Of a stretch of 64,000 nt of DNA, positions 52,886-61,890 are shown one piece after another. This stretch comes from Chersky-840 sp963794615. Lineage in GTDB: Bacteria > Actinomycetota > Acidimicrobiia > Acidimicrobiales > UBA8190. Both the position numbers and the translations under genes were made by a program. How positions within the stretch are numbered: the first letter of the stretch is position 1; every line of letters starts with the position of its first letter. Under the pieces are notes generated by a model. The model saw only the letters and a program-made list of their open reading frames with translations. It did not search any database and was not told where the DNA came from. The stretch lies in NCBI GenBank assembly GCA_963794615.1, contig CAWCEP010000017.1, forward strand, positions 1 to 64,000. Direction: 5' to 3'.

Positions 52886-54031
52886 TCACCCGCCGGCCGG
52901 TACCGATCCGACTGCATCACTCACGCCGAAGGTCGCGTAGGTCGTGGTGCCGAGCACGGTTCCGGGGGCAACCCCGCTCTCGGTTTCACCGCTCGCCAAT
53001 GACTGCCGTGTGGCGATCGTCTCGCTCTCGAGCAAGGTGCCGGTCGAGGTGTCGATGACGAAGACGTCCCCACTGCTCGGGTCCTCGATCGCCGTGCCGG
53101 TCCTCCCGATGCCATCGGTCCGGTCGCCGATGATCGTCACGCTGGGAAGCTTGGCCAGCACCTCGTAGAGCACCGGCCCGAGCTTGACGGGCGCACCTGG
53201 GTTCTCGAGGAGATTGTTGACGATGTCGAACTGCGCGGCAACATTGCAGACATCTCCGGTCGCGTAGACCTGGTCCGAAGGTCCCGCTTGTGAGGGGCAC
53301 CGACCCGTGCCCGCCGTGACCTGGCCGACGTCGTTGACGCGTCCTGCCGCGATGAGGGCGGCGATGGCGGCGGGATCGGAGGGGAGCATGGTGATCCCAG
53401 GGTCCTGCGCCGAGGTCGGAGGGATCGTGGTGACGGGCTGCGCGGGGAGGGCGCAGTCGTTGGGCGCCCCGCTGGCTTCCCACTGCGCCTGGTCACCGGG
53501 TGTCTGGAAATGGCCGGCGTAATTCTCGTGGTGCGTGCCCGAGCCGTCCGCCGCCGTCCAGGTCTCGACGGTGGCCGATTGCAGATAGACGACGCTCTGG
53601 AGGTCGGGGTCGAGAGGATTCCCTGTGGTCTGGTTGATGTGCCCGCCGGCGTCGTAGGGAAGGCACCGCCCGAACAGCACCGTCTTCTCGTAGTAGTACT
53701 GGCCGGGCCCGAGGGTCGGCAGCGTCGACTGGCCTTCGGCTGCGTTGGCGGCACTGTCGAGGATCGCAGCCACCTGGCCCGGGGGCATCTTCCCGGAGGG
53801 AAGGATGGCCCCGTTCGACGTGAGGACGACGGTCCCCACGGCGAGCACCCCCACGACGGCGCTCACCACGACGAGGCCCCGTCGACGGCGACGGACGCGC
53901 TCGGTCGGGTTCGGCGCCGAGGGACCGCCGACGATCCGGGTGAAGAGGGCCTGGGCCTCGATCGAGTCGGCCCGGGCCACAGGGACGTGCTGGACCGGGT
54001 CGCTGCCACGGATGAGTGTGTCGAGGTTCAT
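52886..54031 (-). CDS. CU044_5270-family membrane-anchored protein
   Basis: A 381-residue protein. The cytosolic N-terminus of about 45 residues ends RVRRRRR, followed by one membrane helix GLVVVSAVVGVLAVGTVVLT. The external domain has YYYEKTVLFGRCLPYDAGG, ATVETWTAADGSG and a C-terminal LYEVLAKLPSVTIIGDRTDGIGRTG. This fits the CU044_5270 family, which is widely encoded next to ECF sigma factors. It starts five bases after the sigma factor gene and may be its membrane partner. It is convergent with the phosphoesterase, with 11 bases between stops. Confidence 0.83.
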   Translation of the reverse strand: MNLDTLIRGSDPVQHVPVARADSIEAQALFTRIVGGPSAPNPTERVRRRRRGLVVVSAVVGVLAVGTVVLTSNGAILPSGKMPPGQVAAILDSAANAAEGQSTLPTLGPGQYYYEKTVLFGRCLPYDAGGHINQTTGNPLDPDLQSVVYLQSATVETWTAADGSGTHHENYAGHFQTPGDQAQWEASGAPNDCALPAQPVTTIPPTSAQDPGITMLPSDPAAIAALIAAGRVNDVGQVTAGTGRCPSQAGPSDQVYATGDVCNVAAQFDIVNNLLENPGAPVKLGPVLYEVLAKLPSVTIIGDRTDGIGRTGTAIEDPSSGDVFVIDTSTGTLLESETIATRQSLASGETESGVAPGTVLGTTTYATFGVSDAVGSVPAGG

Positions 54032-54035
54032 GACG

Positions 54036-54621
54036 TCAGCTCCTGGCGGGCTTGTGGGTAACGGGAGCCGAGGGCGAAGCGGGGCGCAACGACCCGTCGA
54101 CGACCAGCGCGTCGCGGAGTCGACGCTTGGCGCGATGCACCCGGATTCCCACGGCGTTGACCGAACACTCGAGCACCTCAGCCGCTTCGGCGTGGCTGAG
54201 CCCGTCCCACAAGACCAAGAGCAGCGCCTCGCGGTCCGACGACCGGAGGCCTGCGAGAGCGGTCAGGAGATCGCCGGAGGGCGAATCGTCGGCGCGAGGG
54301 GTGGGCGGTGCGACGCGCTCTTGCGATGCGAGACGCCGCAGGAGGCGTCCCTGTCGCATGCCGCCGCGACGATGGCCGGCGACGATCCGCCGGGCCACGC
54401 CGAAGACCCAGAGCCGGTCCTGCGGTGGCGGCGGGATGGCGTCGAAGCGGCGCCATGCCACGGTGAAGACCTCGGCCACGATGTCTGCGACCTCGTGCGG
54501 GGCGCGCAGCCGGCGGGTGGCAAAGGCCCAAACGTCGCTGTAGAGCGCCTCGTAGAGCACCCGAAACCGAGCCTCGCCGCGCCGCGCCGTCGAACACCGC
54601 CCTCTGCTTCGGGCTCCTCAT
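54036..54621 (-). CDS. ECF-type sigma-70 factor, one frameshift
   Basis: Composite of about 194 residues. ATG 54621 begins MRSPKQRAVFDGAARRG; an extra base near 54565-54580 shifts the frame to ARFRVLYEALYSDVWAFATRRL. Region 2 is EVADIVAEVFTVAWRRFDAIP. Region 4 is GLRSSDREALLLVLWDGLSHAEAAEVLECSVNAVGIRVHRAKRRLRDAL. The layout matches ECF factors, with LRxxxREALLL in region 4. The gene is followed after four bases by the CU044_5270-type membrane protein, an arrangement common in actinobacteria. The target promoters are unknown. Confidence 0.85.
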
Positions 54622-54760
54622 GGCTCCCACATGGCCGGATGACCGTGAATCCTTTCCGAGGAGGTCCAGGACCTGGTCCCGATGCACGACGACACCCCGG
54701 TTCCGACGCCCACCTGGCCACGGTAACGCCGGGAGCCAGGCATCCCCTGAGCTTCGACAG

Positions 54761-54802
54761 GGAGGAGGGAGCCAACAGGAGGAGGGAGCCGACAGGAGGA
54801 GG
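54761..54802. repeat. 17-bp tandem repeat carrying Shine-Dalgarno-like cores
   Basis: GGAGGAGGGAGCCAACA (54761-54777) and GGAGGAGGGAGCCGACA (54778-54794) are followed by a partial third copy to 54802. Each unit has two AGGAGG-like cores. The repeats end about 28 bases upstream of the zincin start, too far for direct ribosome binding at that start. Confidence 0.7.
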
Positions 54803-54830
54803 AAAAGGTGGGCGACGGTACCATCGTGAC

Positions 54831-55178
54831 GTGACCACGGTCTCGTCCGAACGCTTCGAGGAGCTGGTCGGCGACGCGCTGGCCGGGCTTCCCGCCGAGT
54901 TCGCCGCAGCCATGGAGAACGTCGCCATCATCGTCGAGGACCACGCCGAAGGACAGAACCTGTTCGGCCTGTACGAGGGTGTGCCGCTGACGCGTCGGGG
55001 CCCGCTCAGCTACGCCGGCGTGATGCCCGATCGCATCACGCTCTACCAGGACACGATCTCCCGGCACAGTCACGACGAGCAGCAACTCGTCGAGCAGATC
55101 CGCAAGACCGTCATCCACGAGGTGGCCCACCATTTCGGCATCGGGGACGCCCGGCTCGAAGAGCTCGGTTGGGCATGA
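54831..55178 (+). CDS. Zincin-like metallopeptidase (HExxH, DUF1025-type)
   Basis: A 115-residue protein. FEELVGDALAGLPAEFAAAMENVAIIVED, GLYEGVPLTRRG, PDRITLYQDTI and the zinc motif HEVAHHFGIGDARLEELGW make the full minimal zincin fold. The HExxH histidines and E in DxRLEELG are the expected ligands. The family is widespread in actinobacteria with an unknown substrate. GTG 54831 is used; the tandem GGAGG repeats lie just upstream. Confidence 0.9.
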   Translation: MTTVSSERFEELVGDALAGLPAEFAAAMENVAIIVEDHAEGQNLFGLYEGVPLTRRGPLSYAGVMPDRITLYQDTISRHSHDEQQLVEQIRKTVIHEVAHHFGIGDARLEELGWA

Positions 55179-55203
55179 CCGCGCCGCGTCGGCCGAGCAC
55201 ACC

Positions 55204-56023
55204 GTGAGCCCACCCGACACGAAAGCGGACGCCTTTCTGGCTCTCCACACCGGGCCGGCCCCGTTGCTCCTTCCCAATCCGTGGGACCCGGGCTCGGCCC
55301 GGCTCCTCACCTGGCTCGGCTTCGAGGCCCTGGCCACGACCAGCAGCGGCTTTGCCGCCACCCAGGGGCGCCTGGACGGGTCCCTGGGCCGTGACGAGGT
55401 CATGGAGCACGCCGCCGCCGTCGTCGCGGCCACGGATCTTCCCGTCTCGGCCGATCTCGAGAACGGCTTCGGGGACGATCCGGACACGGTGGCCGAGACG
55501 GTGCGGCTCGCCCTTGACGCCGGGCTCGCCGGGTGTTCGATCGAGGACTTCACCGGCCGGGCTGACGATCCCATCTACGACATCGCCCGGGCCGAGGAGA
55601 GGATGGCGGCGGCCGCGGCGTCGGCGCACGCCGGCCCGGCGCGGTTGGTGCTCACGGGGCGAGCCGAGAACCACATCCACGCCCGTCCCGACCTCGACGA
55701 CACCATCGCCCGGCTCCAGGCCTATGAGCGGGCCGGGGCCGACGTGCTCTACGCCCCCGGTCTCACCCGTCTCGACGACATCGGCCGGGTGGTCGCCAGC
55801 GTGCACCGGCCGGTCAACGTGCTGGCCCGCCCCGGCGGCCCGACCGTCTCCCAGCTCGCCGGGGTGGGCGTGGCCCGCATCTCGGTCGGCGGCGCCCTGT
55901 GCTTCGCCGCGCTCGGCGCCGTGGTGGAGGCGGCGCGGCGAGCTCCAAGAACACGGCACCTACGGCTTCTTCGAACGCAGCGCCCTCGGGGTGCAGGCGG
56001 CGGGCGCCGCGTTCGCCCCGTAG
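55204..56023 (+). CDS. Isocitrate lyase/PEP mutase family enzyme, one frameshift
   Basis: Composite of about 272 residues. LLLPNPWDPGSARLLTWLGFEALATTSSG opens the barrel. SADLENGFGDDPDTVAETVRLALDAGLAGCSIEDFTG supplies the metal-binding D/E residues, and VLTGRAENHIHARPDLDDTIARLQAYERAGADVLYAPG follows. The cysteine loop KRCG of true isocitrate lyase is absent, so a PEP-mutase, oxaloacetate hydrolase or methylisocitrate lyase-like activity is likelier. An extra base near 55940 breaks the frame before ELQEHGTYGFFERSALG. It starts 25 bases after the zincin. Confidence 0.87.
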
Positions 56024-56045
56024 CGAGGCTCGACCCGAACCGGAA

Positions 56046-57080
56046 CTACAAGAGGAGCTCCGCCATCATGCGCAACGTGTCGGGGCTCCCCGCCACGAGC
56101 AGGGTGGTGGCGATCGACTCCTGCCACGCAGCGAGCTCGTCGTGGATCTTCTGGCGGGGACCGATGAGGGCGATCTTCTCCACCATCGACGTGGGCACCG
56201 CCGCGGCCGCCTCGTCCTTGTGGCCGTCGAGGTAGAGCTCCTGGATCTTGTGCGCTTCGGCTTCGAATCCCATGCGCACGAACACGTCGAAGTGGAAGTT
56301 CATCTCCTTGGCGCCCATCCCGCCGATGTACAGCGCCAGCATGGGCCGGTACAGGTCGGCGGCCCGCTCGACATCGTCGTCCACCACGGTGGGGCAGAAG
56401 GCGATCACCTCGAAATCCGACGCACTGTGCCGGGCCCCGGGCCGGGCGAACCCCTCGTCGAGGGCGGTCGCGAACTCGCCCATGTGGGCGGGGGAGAAGA
56501 AGATCGGGAACCAGCCGTCGGCGATCTCGGCCGCCAGGGCCACGTTCTTCGGCCCTTCGGCGCCGAGGACGATGGGGATGTCGTTGCGCAGCGGGTGCAC
56601 GATGGCCTTGAGCGGCTTGCCCAGGCCCGTGCCCCCCGGATACGGAAGCGGGTAGTGGGGCCCGGGGTTCGTCACCGGTGCTTCGCGGGCGATGACCTTG
56701 CGGACGATCGAGACGTACTCACGGGTGCGCGCCAGGGGCTTCGGGAACGGCTGGCCGTACCACCCCTCCACGACCTGCGGGCCCGAGACGCCCAACCCGA
56801 GCACCAGCCGACCGCCGCACAGGTGGTCGAGGGTCAACGCCGCCATGGCCATCGCCGTGGGGGTCCGCGCCGACAGCTGGCACAGGGCGGTCCCGAGGCG
56901 GACCCGCGTGGTGCGCGATCCCCACCATGCCAAGGGCGTGAGGGCGTCGGAGCCGTAGGCCTCCGCCGTCCACACCGAGTCGAAGCCGAGGCGTTCGGCC
57001 TCCGCCACCAGCTCGGGCGCGTTGGCCGGTGGCCCCGATCCCCAGTATCCGAGTTGCAGTCCGAGCTTCAGGCTCGCCAT
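56046..57080 (-). CDS. LLM-class F420-dependent oxidoreductase
   Basis: A 344-residue luciferase-like barrel. KLGLQLGYWGSGPPANAPELVAEAERLGFDSVWTAEAYGSD opens it; RTPTAMAMAALTLDHLCGGRLVLGLGVSGPQVVEGWYG carries the deazaflavin loop. PIVLGAEGPKNVALAAEIADGWFPIFFSPAHMGEF is the LLM family block. It should transfer hydride between F420 and an unknown substrate. ATG 57080 has an AGGAGGG site. It is convergent with the PEP-mutase-like gene and follows the second LLM gene by 54 bases, so both are probably one transcript. Confidence 0.92.
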   Translation of the reverse strand: MASLKLGLQLGYWGSGPPANAPELVAEAERLGFDSVWTAEAYGSDALTPLAWWGSRTTRVRLGTALCQLSARTPTAMAMAALTLDHLCGGRLVLGLGVSGPQVVEGWYGQPFPKPLARTREYVSIVRKVIAREAPVTNPGPHYPLPYPGGTGLGKPLKAIVHPLRNDIPIVLGAEGPKNVALAAEIADGWFPIFFSPAHMGEFATALDEGFARPGARHSASDFEVIAFCPTVVDDDVERAADLYRPMLALYIGGMGAKEMNFHFDVFVRMGFEAEAHKIQELYLDGHKDEAAAAVPTSMVEKIALIGPRQKIHDELAAWQESIATTLLVAGSPDTLRMMAELLL

Positions 57081-57134
57081 GGGGCCCTCCTGTTGACGTC
57101 GTGGGGATGTTCGGGCCGCGGCCCGGGTGCACCG

Positions 57135-58049
57135 TCATCGCATCTTGGCCACGATCTCGTCGGCGAAGCGCGCCGACGCGTCCAGCCGCTTCTGCAGCTG
57201 GACCTCGGGCGGGTCGGCGGGATCGACCTTCGCCACCATGGCCGGCGCACACAGTGTGTCGGTGACGCCGTAGTCCTCCTCGAAGCTCCGGTACAGATCG
57301 GCGTCGGGCCGCGCCCACAGCGACAGGTAGATCGAGAACGGCTCGTGGTCGCGCCCCGCCCGGCGACGTTGCTCGGCGAGCTCGCCGAGGTAGATCCGGG
57401 CCTGCTCCGGTTCGTAGGCGCCGGCCGCCACCCAGCCGTCGCACAACGAGGCGGCCCGGCGCAGGGCCGGGGCCGAGTGGCCCCCGCCGATGATGGGGAT
57501 GGGGCCGGGGGGCGAGGGCTCCATGCGCATGGCGGGCACGTCGTAGTAGGGCCCGTGGTACTCGACCCAGTCCCCGTTTCCGGTCCACAGGGCCCGCAGG
57601 GCGGGGATCATGTCGTCGAGCCGCTTGCCCCGGGTGTGGAAGTCCTGTCCGGTGGCCACGAACTCTTCTTCGCACCACCCGACCCCGACCCCGAGGGCCA
57701 CCCGGCCCGACGACACCACCGCGGCGGTGCCCACCTGCTTCGCCACCGTCATGAGATCGCGGGCCGGCGCGATGTAGACCCCCGTCGTGAACTCGACGTG
57801 GTCGGTCACCGCCGCCATGGCCGAGATCAGGCACCATGCGTCGGGCCAATGCGTGTCGGGATCCCAGTGGTCGCCGAACCCAGGAGCGCCGTCCTCGCGC
57901 GTGGAGTACGTGTAGCGCGACTGACGATCGCGAGGGAAGAACATGTGATCCGACACGTAGATGCCGTCGTAGCCCTGGGCGTCGGCGGCCTTGGCCAGCT
58001 CGAGGGCATGCAACGTGGGCAGGAACGTCACCGCTTGATGGAATCGCAC
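57135..58049 (-). CDS. LLM-class F420-dependent oxidoreductase
   Basis: A 304-residue LLM protein. ALELAKAADAQGYDGIYVSDHMFFPRD, TTGVYIAPARDLMTVAKQVGTAAVVSSGRVALGVGVGWCEEEF and PIIGGGHSAPALRRAASLCDGWVAAGA follow the standard F420 subgroup pattern. The start GTG 58049 has a GAGGAGAAG site. It lies next to another LLM gene and 48 bases after the CYP125-like gene, all on the minus strand, so the three may be cotranscribed. A role in steroid or lipid modification is possible from position only. Confidence 0.92.
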   Translation of the reverse strand: MRFHQAVTFLPTLHALELAKAADAQGYDGIYVSDHMFFPRDRQSRYTYSTREDGAPGFGDHWDPDTHWPDAWCLISAMAAVTDHVEFTTGVYIAPARDLMTVAKQVGTAAVVSSGRVALGVGVGWCEEEFVATGQDFHTRGKRLDDMIPALRALWTGNGDWVEYHGPYYDVPAMRMEPSPPGPIPIIGGGHSAPALRRAASLCDGWVAAGAYEPEQARIYLGELAEQRRRAGRDHEPFSIYLSLWARPDADLYRSFEEDYGVTDTLCAPAMVAKVDPADPPEVQLQKRLDASARFADEIVAKMR

Positions 58050-58097
58050 GAAACCAGCTTCTCCTCGGATCGCCCGACGTCGCCGGGGACCCGCTCG

Positions 58098-59330
58098 TCA
58101 GCGCCCGACCGGTGCGCCCGGGCTGAACGCGATCGGGAGGTGCTTCACCCCGTTGATGAATGCCGACTGGAGCCGCCGGGGCTCACCGTCGAGTCGCAGG
58201 TCGGGCATCCGGTCGAGGAGATGCTGGAACATGACCCGGATCTCCATGCGGGCCAGGTTCGTCCCCAGGCAGAAGTGGGGACCACCACCGCCGAAGGCCA
58301 TGTGGGGATTGGGGGACCGCCCGATGTCGAAGCTGTCGGGGTTCTCGAAGATGTCCTCGTCACGGTTGGCGGAGATGTGGAAGAAGACCACCTTCTGGTC
58401 CTCCTCGATGCGCTGGCCCCGGATCTCGACCGGTCCCGTGGTCTGGCGGCGGAAATTCATGACCGGGGTGACGAAGCGCAGCATCTCGTCGGTGGCGGTG
58501 GGCAGGAGGGACCGGTCCGCCACCAGGCGCTGCCACTGGTCGGGGTGCTCGAAGAAGGCGTGCATGGCCCCCGAGATCAGGTTCCGCGTCGTCTCGTTGC
58601 CGGCCACGGTGAGCAGGAGGAAGAACAGCTCGAGCTCGAGCTCCGAGAGCTGGTCGCCGTCGACCTCGACGTTGACGAGGACGCTCATGAGATCGTCGGC
58701 GGGGTCGGATCGCTTCTCGGCGAAGAGCTCGGACGCGTAGGTGAAGAGCTCGACGGCGGCCTCACCGGCGTAGTTCTCACCGTCGGCCGTGGTCTGGAAC
58801 TCGGGGTCCTCCTGCCCGATCATCCGGTTGGACCAGTCGAACATGTTGTGGCGGTCGGCCTGGGGGACGCCGAGGAGGTCGGCGATCACCTGCAGGGGGA
58901 GCTCGGCCGAGATGTCGGTGACGAAGTCGGCCTCACCCTTTTCGATCACGGCGTCGATGATCTGGTCGGCGGTGGTGTGGATCTTCTCCTCGAGCGAGTT
59001 CACCATGCGCGGGGTGAAGCCCTTGTTCACCAACCGCCGGTAGCGCGTGTGGAGGGGAGGGTCCATGTTGAGCATCATGAGGCGCTGCTGCTCGAGCTGC
59101 TCCTGGGGCATGTCCCACAGCAACGTGGCCGCCTTGGCCGAGGAGAAGTGCTCGTAGTCGCGGTTGACCGCCACGCAGTCGTCGTACTTGGTCACGGCCC
59201 AGAAGCCGGCTCCTTCGGGCTCCTCGTGCCAGTACACCGGGGCCCGGCGCCGGAGCTCGGCGAACCACTCGTGGGGGACGGCCGAGACAAAATTCCTCGA
59301 GTCGATCAGGTCGATCTCGCTGAGCTCCAT
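58098..59330 (-). CDS. cyp125: Cytochrome P450, CYP125/CYP142-like steroid C26-monooxygenase
   Basis: A 410-residue P450. The haem loop FGGGGPHFCLG places Cys at 354. The I-helix is VAGNETTRN and the K-helix ExxR lies in DEMLRFVTP. The segments FVTDISAELPLQVIADLLGVPQADRHNMFDWSNRMIGQEDPEF and INGVKHLPI follow M. tuberculosis CYP125 closely. That enzyme oxidises C26 of cholesterol to start side-chain removal. ATG 59330 has a GAGGAGG site nine to ten bases upstream; the longer frame is rejected. It diverges from the igr-like genes and shares their KstR-type operator region. CYP125 is favoured over CYP142 by the neighbours. Confidence 0.88.
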   Translation of the reverse strand: MELSEIDLIDSRNFVSAVPHEWFAELRRRAPVYWHEEPEGAGFWAVTKYDDCVAVNRDYEHFSSAKAATLLWDMPQEQLEQQRLMMLNMDPPLHTRYRRLVNKGFTPRMVNSLEEKIHTTADQIIDAVIEKGEADFVTDISAELPLQVIADLLGVPQADRHNMFDWSNRMIGQEDPEFQTTADGENYAGEAAVELFTYASELFAEKRSDPADDLMSVLVNVEVDGDQLSELELELFFLLLTVAGNETTRNLISGAMHAFFEHPDQWQRLVADRSLLPTATDEMLRFVTPVMNFRRQTTGPVEIRGQRIEEDQKVVFFHISANRDEDIFENPDSFDIGRSPNPHMAFGGGGPHFCLGTNLARMEIRVMFQHLLDRMPDLRLDGEPRRLQSAFINGVKHLPIAFSPGAPVGR

Positions 59331-59425
59331 GGCCGGTGCCTCCTCGGTGCGTCGCCGACGTCCCGACCCGAGGGGCTCGGGCCGTGGCCGAGGAGCCCCG
59401 CCCGTCGAAGGGCCGACCACGTTTT

Positions 59426-59439
59426 CAGAACGTGTTCCA
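59426..59439. promoter_or_regulatory. KstR-like operator (P450 side)
   Basis: CAGAACGTGTTCCA fits the KstR pattern TnnAACnnGTTnnA at all but the first base; on the reverse strand it reads T-GG-AAC-AC-GTT-CT-G. The core GAACGTGTTC is near-palindromic. It lies 95 bases upstream of the P450 start, in the divergent promoter region. Confidence 0.65.
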
Positions 59440-59546
59440 GTGATGATAGGTCGCCGTCCCGACCCCGGCCAACGAGCCCACGGCGGGAAAGGCGAGTGGA
59501 AAAGCGAATTGTCGTGGGCCGCGGCTCGGCTGGTACGGTGCCAAAC

Positions 59547-59560
59547 TAGAACGAGTTATA
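59547..59560. promoter_or_regulatory. KstR-like operator (FadE29 side)
   Basis: TAGAACGAGTTATA matches TnnAACnnGTTnnA at every fixed base. It lies 100 bases upstream of the FadE29-like start and 107 bases from the P450-side site. Two sites in one divergent region would let one repressor control both directions, as in the mycobacterial KstR regulon. Confidence 0.7.
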
Positions 59561-59660
59561 GCAACGAGCCCCTGCTGCAGACGGCGAATCAACGCAGCAC
59601 GGAGCCCCAGCGATGGCCGGGACCGGGACGATCCGGCTCGGACCGTAGTAGGACGGCGCC

Positions 59661-60839
59661 ATGTTCCTGGAGGAGACCCCCGAGCAGCTGGCCCTGCGCC
59701 AGGAACTGCGCGCCTACTACGCCGATTTGCTCACCGACGAGGTGCGGCGCGGCATCGGCGAGGTCGGCGAGGGGGGCGAGCTGTGGCGCCAGGTCGTGGG
59801 GCGCATCGGCAAGGACGGTTGGCTCGGCATCGGGTGGCCCGAGGAATACGGGGGCCAGGGTCGTCCCGCCACGGACCAGTTCATCTTCTTCGACGAGACC
59901 CGGCGGGCCAGCGCGCCGTTCCCGTTCGTGACGGTCAACACCGTGGGCCCCACCATCATGCGCTTCGGCACCGAGGAGCAGAAGTCGTTCTTCCTGCCCG
60001 CCATCCTGGCCGGTGAGGTCAACTTCGCCATCGGCTACACCGAGCCCGAGGCGGGAACCGACCTGGCCTCCCTCCAGACGCGCGCCGTGCGCGACGGCGA
60101 TGAGTACGTCGTCAACGGGGCCAAGGTCTTCACCAGTGGTGCCGACATGGCCGACTACATCTGGCTGGCGGTCCGCACCAACGCCGATGCTCCCAAGCAC
60201 AAGGGCATCTCGATCCTGGCCATGTCGACCGACTCCCCGGGTTTCTCGTGGAGCCCGATCGTCACCGTGGCGGGCGCCCGCACCACGGCCACCTATTACG
60301 CCGACGTTCGGGTGCCGGTCGAACAACTGGTGGGGGCCGAGAACGAGGGCTGGCGCATGATCACCACCCAGCTCAACCACGAGCGGGTGGGCCTCGCCGC
60401 CTGGAGCGGCTTCGCCTCCCAGCTCTACGAAGAGGTGGCCGCCTGGGCCGCTCACACCGTGACGCCCGACGGCCCGACCGTGCTCGACCTCGGGTGGGTG
60501 CAGTCGGACCTGGCCCGGTGCCGCGCCGAGCTCGAGGCCATGTACCTGCTCAACTGGCGCATGGCGACGGCGCTCTCCACCGACACCATGAGCCCGGCCG
60601 ACTCCTCGACGGTGAAGATCTTCGGCGTCGAGCGCAGCATCGACATCTACCGACGCCTGCTCGGCATCGTGGGGGCGGGTGGCTATCTGTCGCCCGACTC
60701 CCCCGGTGCGGTGCTGGCGGGCCGGCTCGAGCGCACCGCCCGCCACGCCCAGATCAACACCTTCGGCGGCGGTGTCAACGAGATCCAGCGCGAGATCGTG
60801 GCCATGGCCGGCCTCGGCATGACCCGGGCGGCGCGGTGA
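59661..60839 (+). CDS. fadE29: Acyl-CoA dehydrogenase, FadE29 (ChsE2)-like
   Basis: A 392-residue acyl-CoA dehydrogenase, intact. FLEETPEQLALRQELRAYYADLLTDE, WLGIGWPEEYGGQGRPATDQFIFFDE, FAIGYTEPEAGTDLASLQTRAVRDGDEYVVNG and WRMITTQLNHERVGLAA match mycobacterial FadE29 through the whole length, ending INTFGGGVNEIQREIVAMAGLG. With FadE28 it forms the ChsE1-ChsE2 heterotetramer, which oxidises the last three-carbon side-chain CoA ester of the steroid. ATG 59661 lies eight bases after AGGA. Its stop overlaps the next start (GTGA). This is the first gene of the igr-like operon. Confidence 0.9.
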   Translation: MFLEETPEQLALRQELRAYYADLLTDEVRRGIGEVGEGGELWRQVVGRIGKDGWLGIGWPEEYGGQGRPATDQFIFFDETRRASAPFPFVTVNTVGPTIMRFGTEEQKSFFLPAILAGEVNFAIGYTEPEAGTDLASLQTRAVRDGDEYVVNGAKVFTSGADMADYIWLAVRTNADAPKHKGISILAMSTDSPGFSWSPIVTVAGARTTATYYADVRVPVEQLVGAENEGWRMITTQLNHERVGLAAWSGFASQLYEEVAAWAAHTVTPDGPTVLDLGWVQSDLARCRAELEAMYLLNWRMATALSTDTMSPADSSTVKIFGVERSIDIYRRLLGIVGAGGYLSPDSPGAVLAGRLERTARHAQINTFGGGVNEIQREIVAMAGLGMTRAAR

Positions 60840-61890
60840 GCGCGGTGGCACCCGAGGGGGGTTCCGGCACCGGCACCGTGGCGGGCGACGCCGACGCGCT
60901 GTTGGCGAAGTTGCGCACCTTCGTGGGCATGCCCAGCGGACCGCCCATGGAGGCCCGCGACGAGGTCAACCAGGCCATGATCCGGCACTGGATCGACGCC
61001 ATGGGTGACGACAATCCTGTCTACGTCGACGACGAGTCGGCCCGGCGCAACGGCTTCCCGGGTGTGGTCTCCCCGCCCACCATGCTCCAGGCGTGGGTCA
61101 TGCGCGGCCTCCCCTCGCAACCGGGCGGAAGTTGGAAAGGGGCGCGCGACGCCGACGGCGAGCTCTCCGCCCAGGAGGCGATGTTCGAGGTCTTCAACGA
61201 AGCCGGGTTCACGTCGGTGGTGGCGACGAACTGCGACCAGGAGTACGTCCGCCCCATCGTGCTCGGGGACCGGCTGACGGTCACCTCGGTCATCGACTCG
61301 GTGTCACCCGAGAAGCACACCGGGCTCGGCGACGGCCACTTCGTGACCACGCGGCTGGAGTTCACCGACCAGCACGGCGAGCGGGTGGCCACCATGCGGT
61401 TCCGGATCCTGCGCTTCCGACCCCGCAGCGCGCCGGCGAAGGCGGCGGCGGCGCTGCGGCCCCGGCCGGCCGTCACTCCCGACATCGCCTTCTTCTTCGA
61501 CGGTGCCCGCCAGGGCGAGCTGCTCATCCAGCGTTGCGCCCAGTGCGGCGTCCTCCGCCATCCGCCCCGCCCTGCCTGCGCGTCGTGCGGTTCCTTCGAG
61601 TGGGACACCGTGACCGCCACCGGGCGCGGGACCGTCTACAGCTTCGTCGTGGTGCACCATCCCCAAGTGGGCGGCTTCGACTACCCGCTGCCCATCGCCG
61701 TGGTCGAGCTCGAGGAAGGGACGCGTCTGGTGGGTGACCTGATCGGTGTCGACCCGGCCGACGGTGCACATCGGCATGCCGGTGGTGGTGGAGATGGTGG
61801 CCGTCGACGACGAGCTCACCATCCCCATGTTCCGTCCCGCCCCCGGCGCGAACACCGGCCGGGCGCGGCGCCGAGGTCGGAGCGGCCTGA
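60836..61890 (+). CDS. chsH2: ChsH2-like MaoC/DUF35 protein, one or two frameshifts
   Basis: Composite of about 350 residues in two domains. Residues about 35-190 are a MaoC-like hydratase half: AMIRHWIDAMGDDNPVYVDDESARRNGFPGVVSPPTMLQAW. The second domain is DUF35/OB-fold with a zinc ribbon RCAQCGVLRHPPRPACASCG and GRGTVYSFVVVHHPQVGG. ChsH2 has this architecture; its hydratase half pairs with ChsH1 and its DUF35 half with Ltp2 as aldolase. An extra base near 61755 breaks the frame before HIGMPVVVEMVAVDDEL, and a second shift near 61870 would bring the stop to 61888-61890, overlapping the next ATG (TGATG). Confidence 0.86.

Noticed and set aside
55899..59549. A 1216-codon open frame on the plus strand
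   Set aside because: It lies antisense to both LLM genes and the P450, whose families are certain. Its residues are Gly/Arg/His-rich with no domain. It is a codon-composition shadow in GC-rich DNA.
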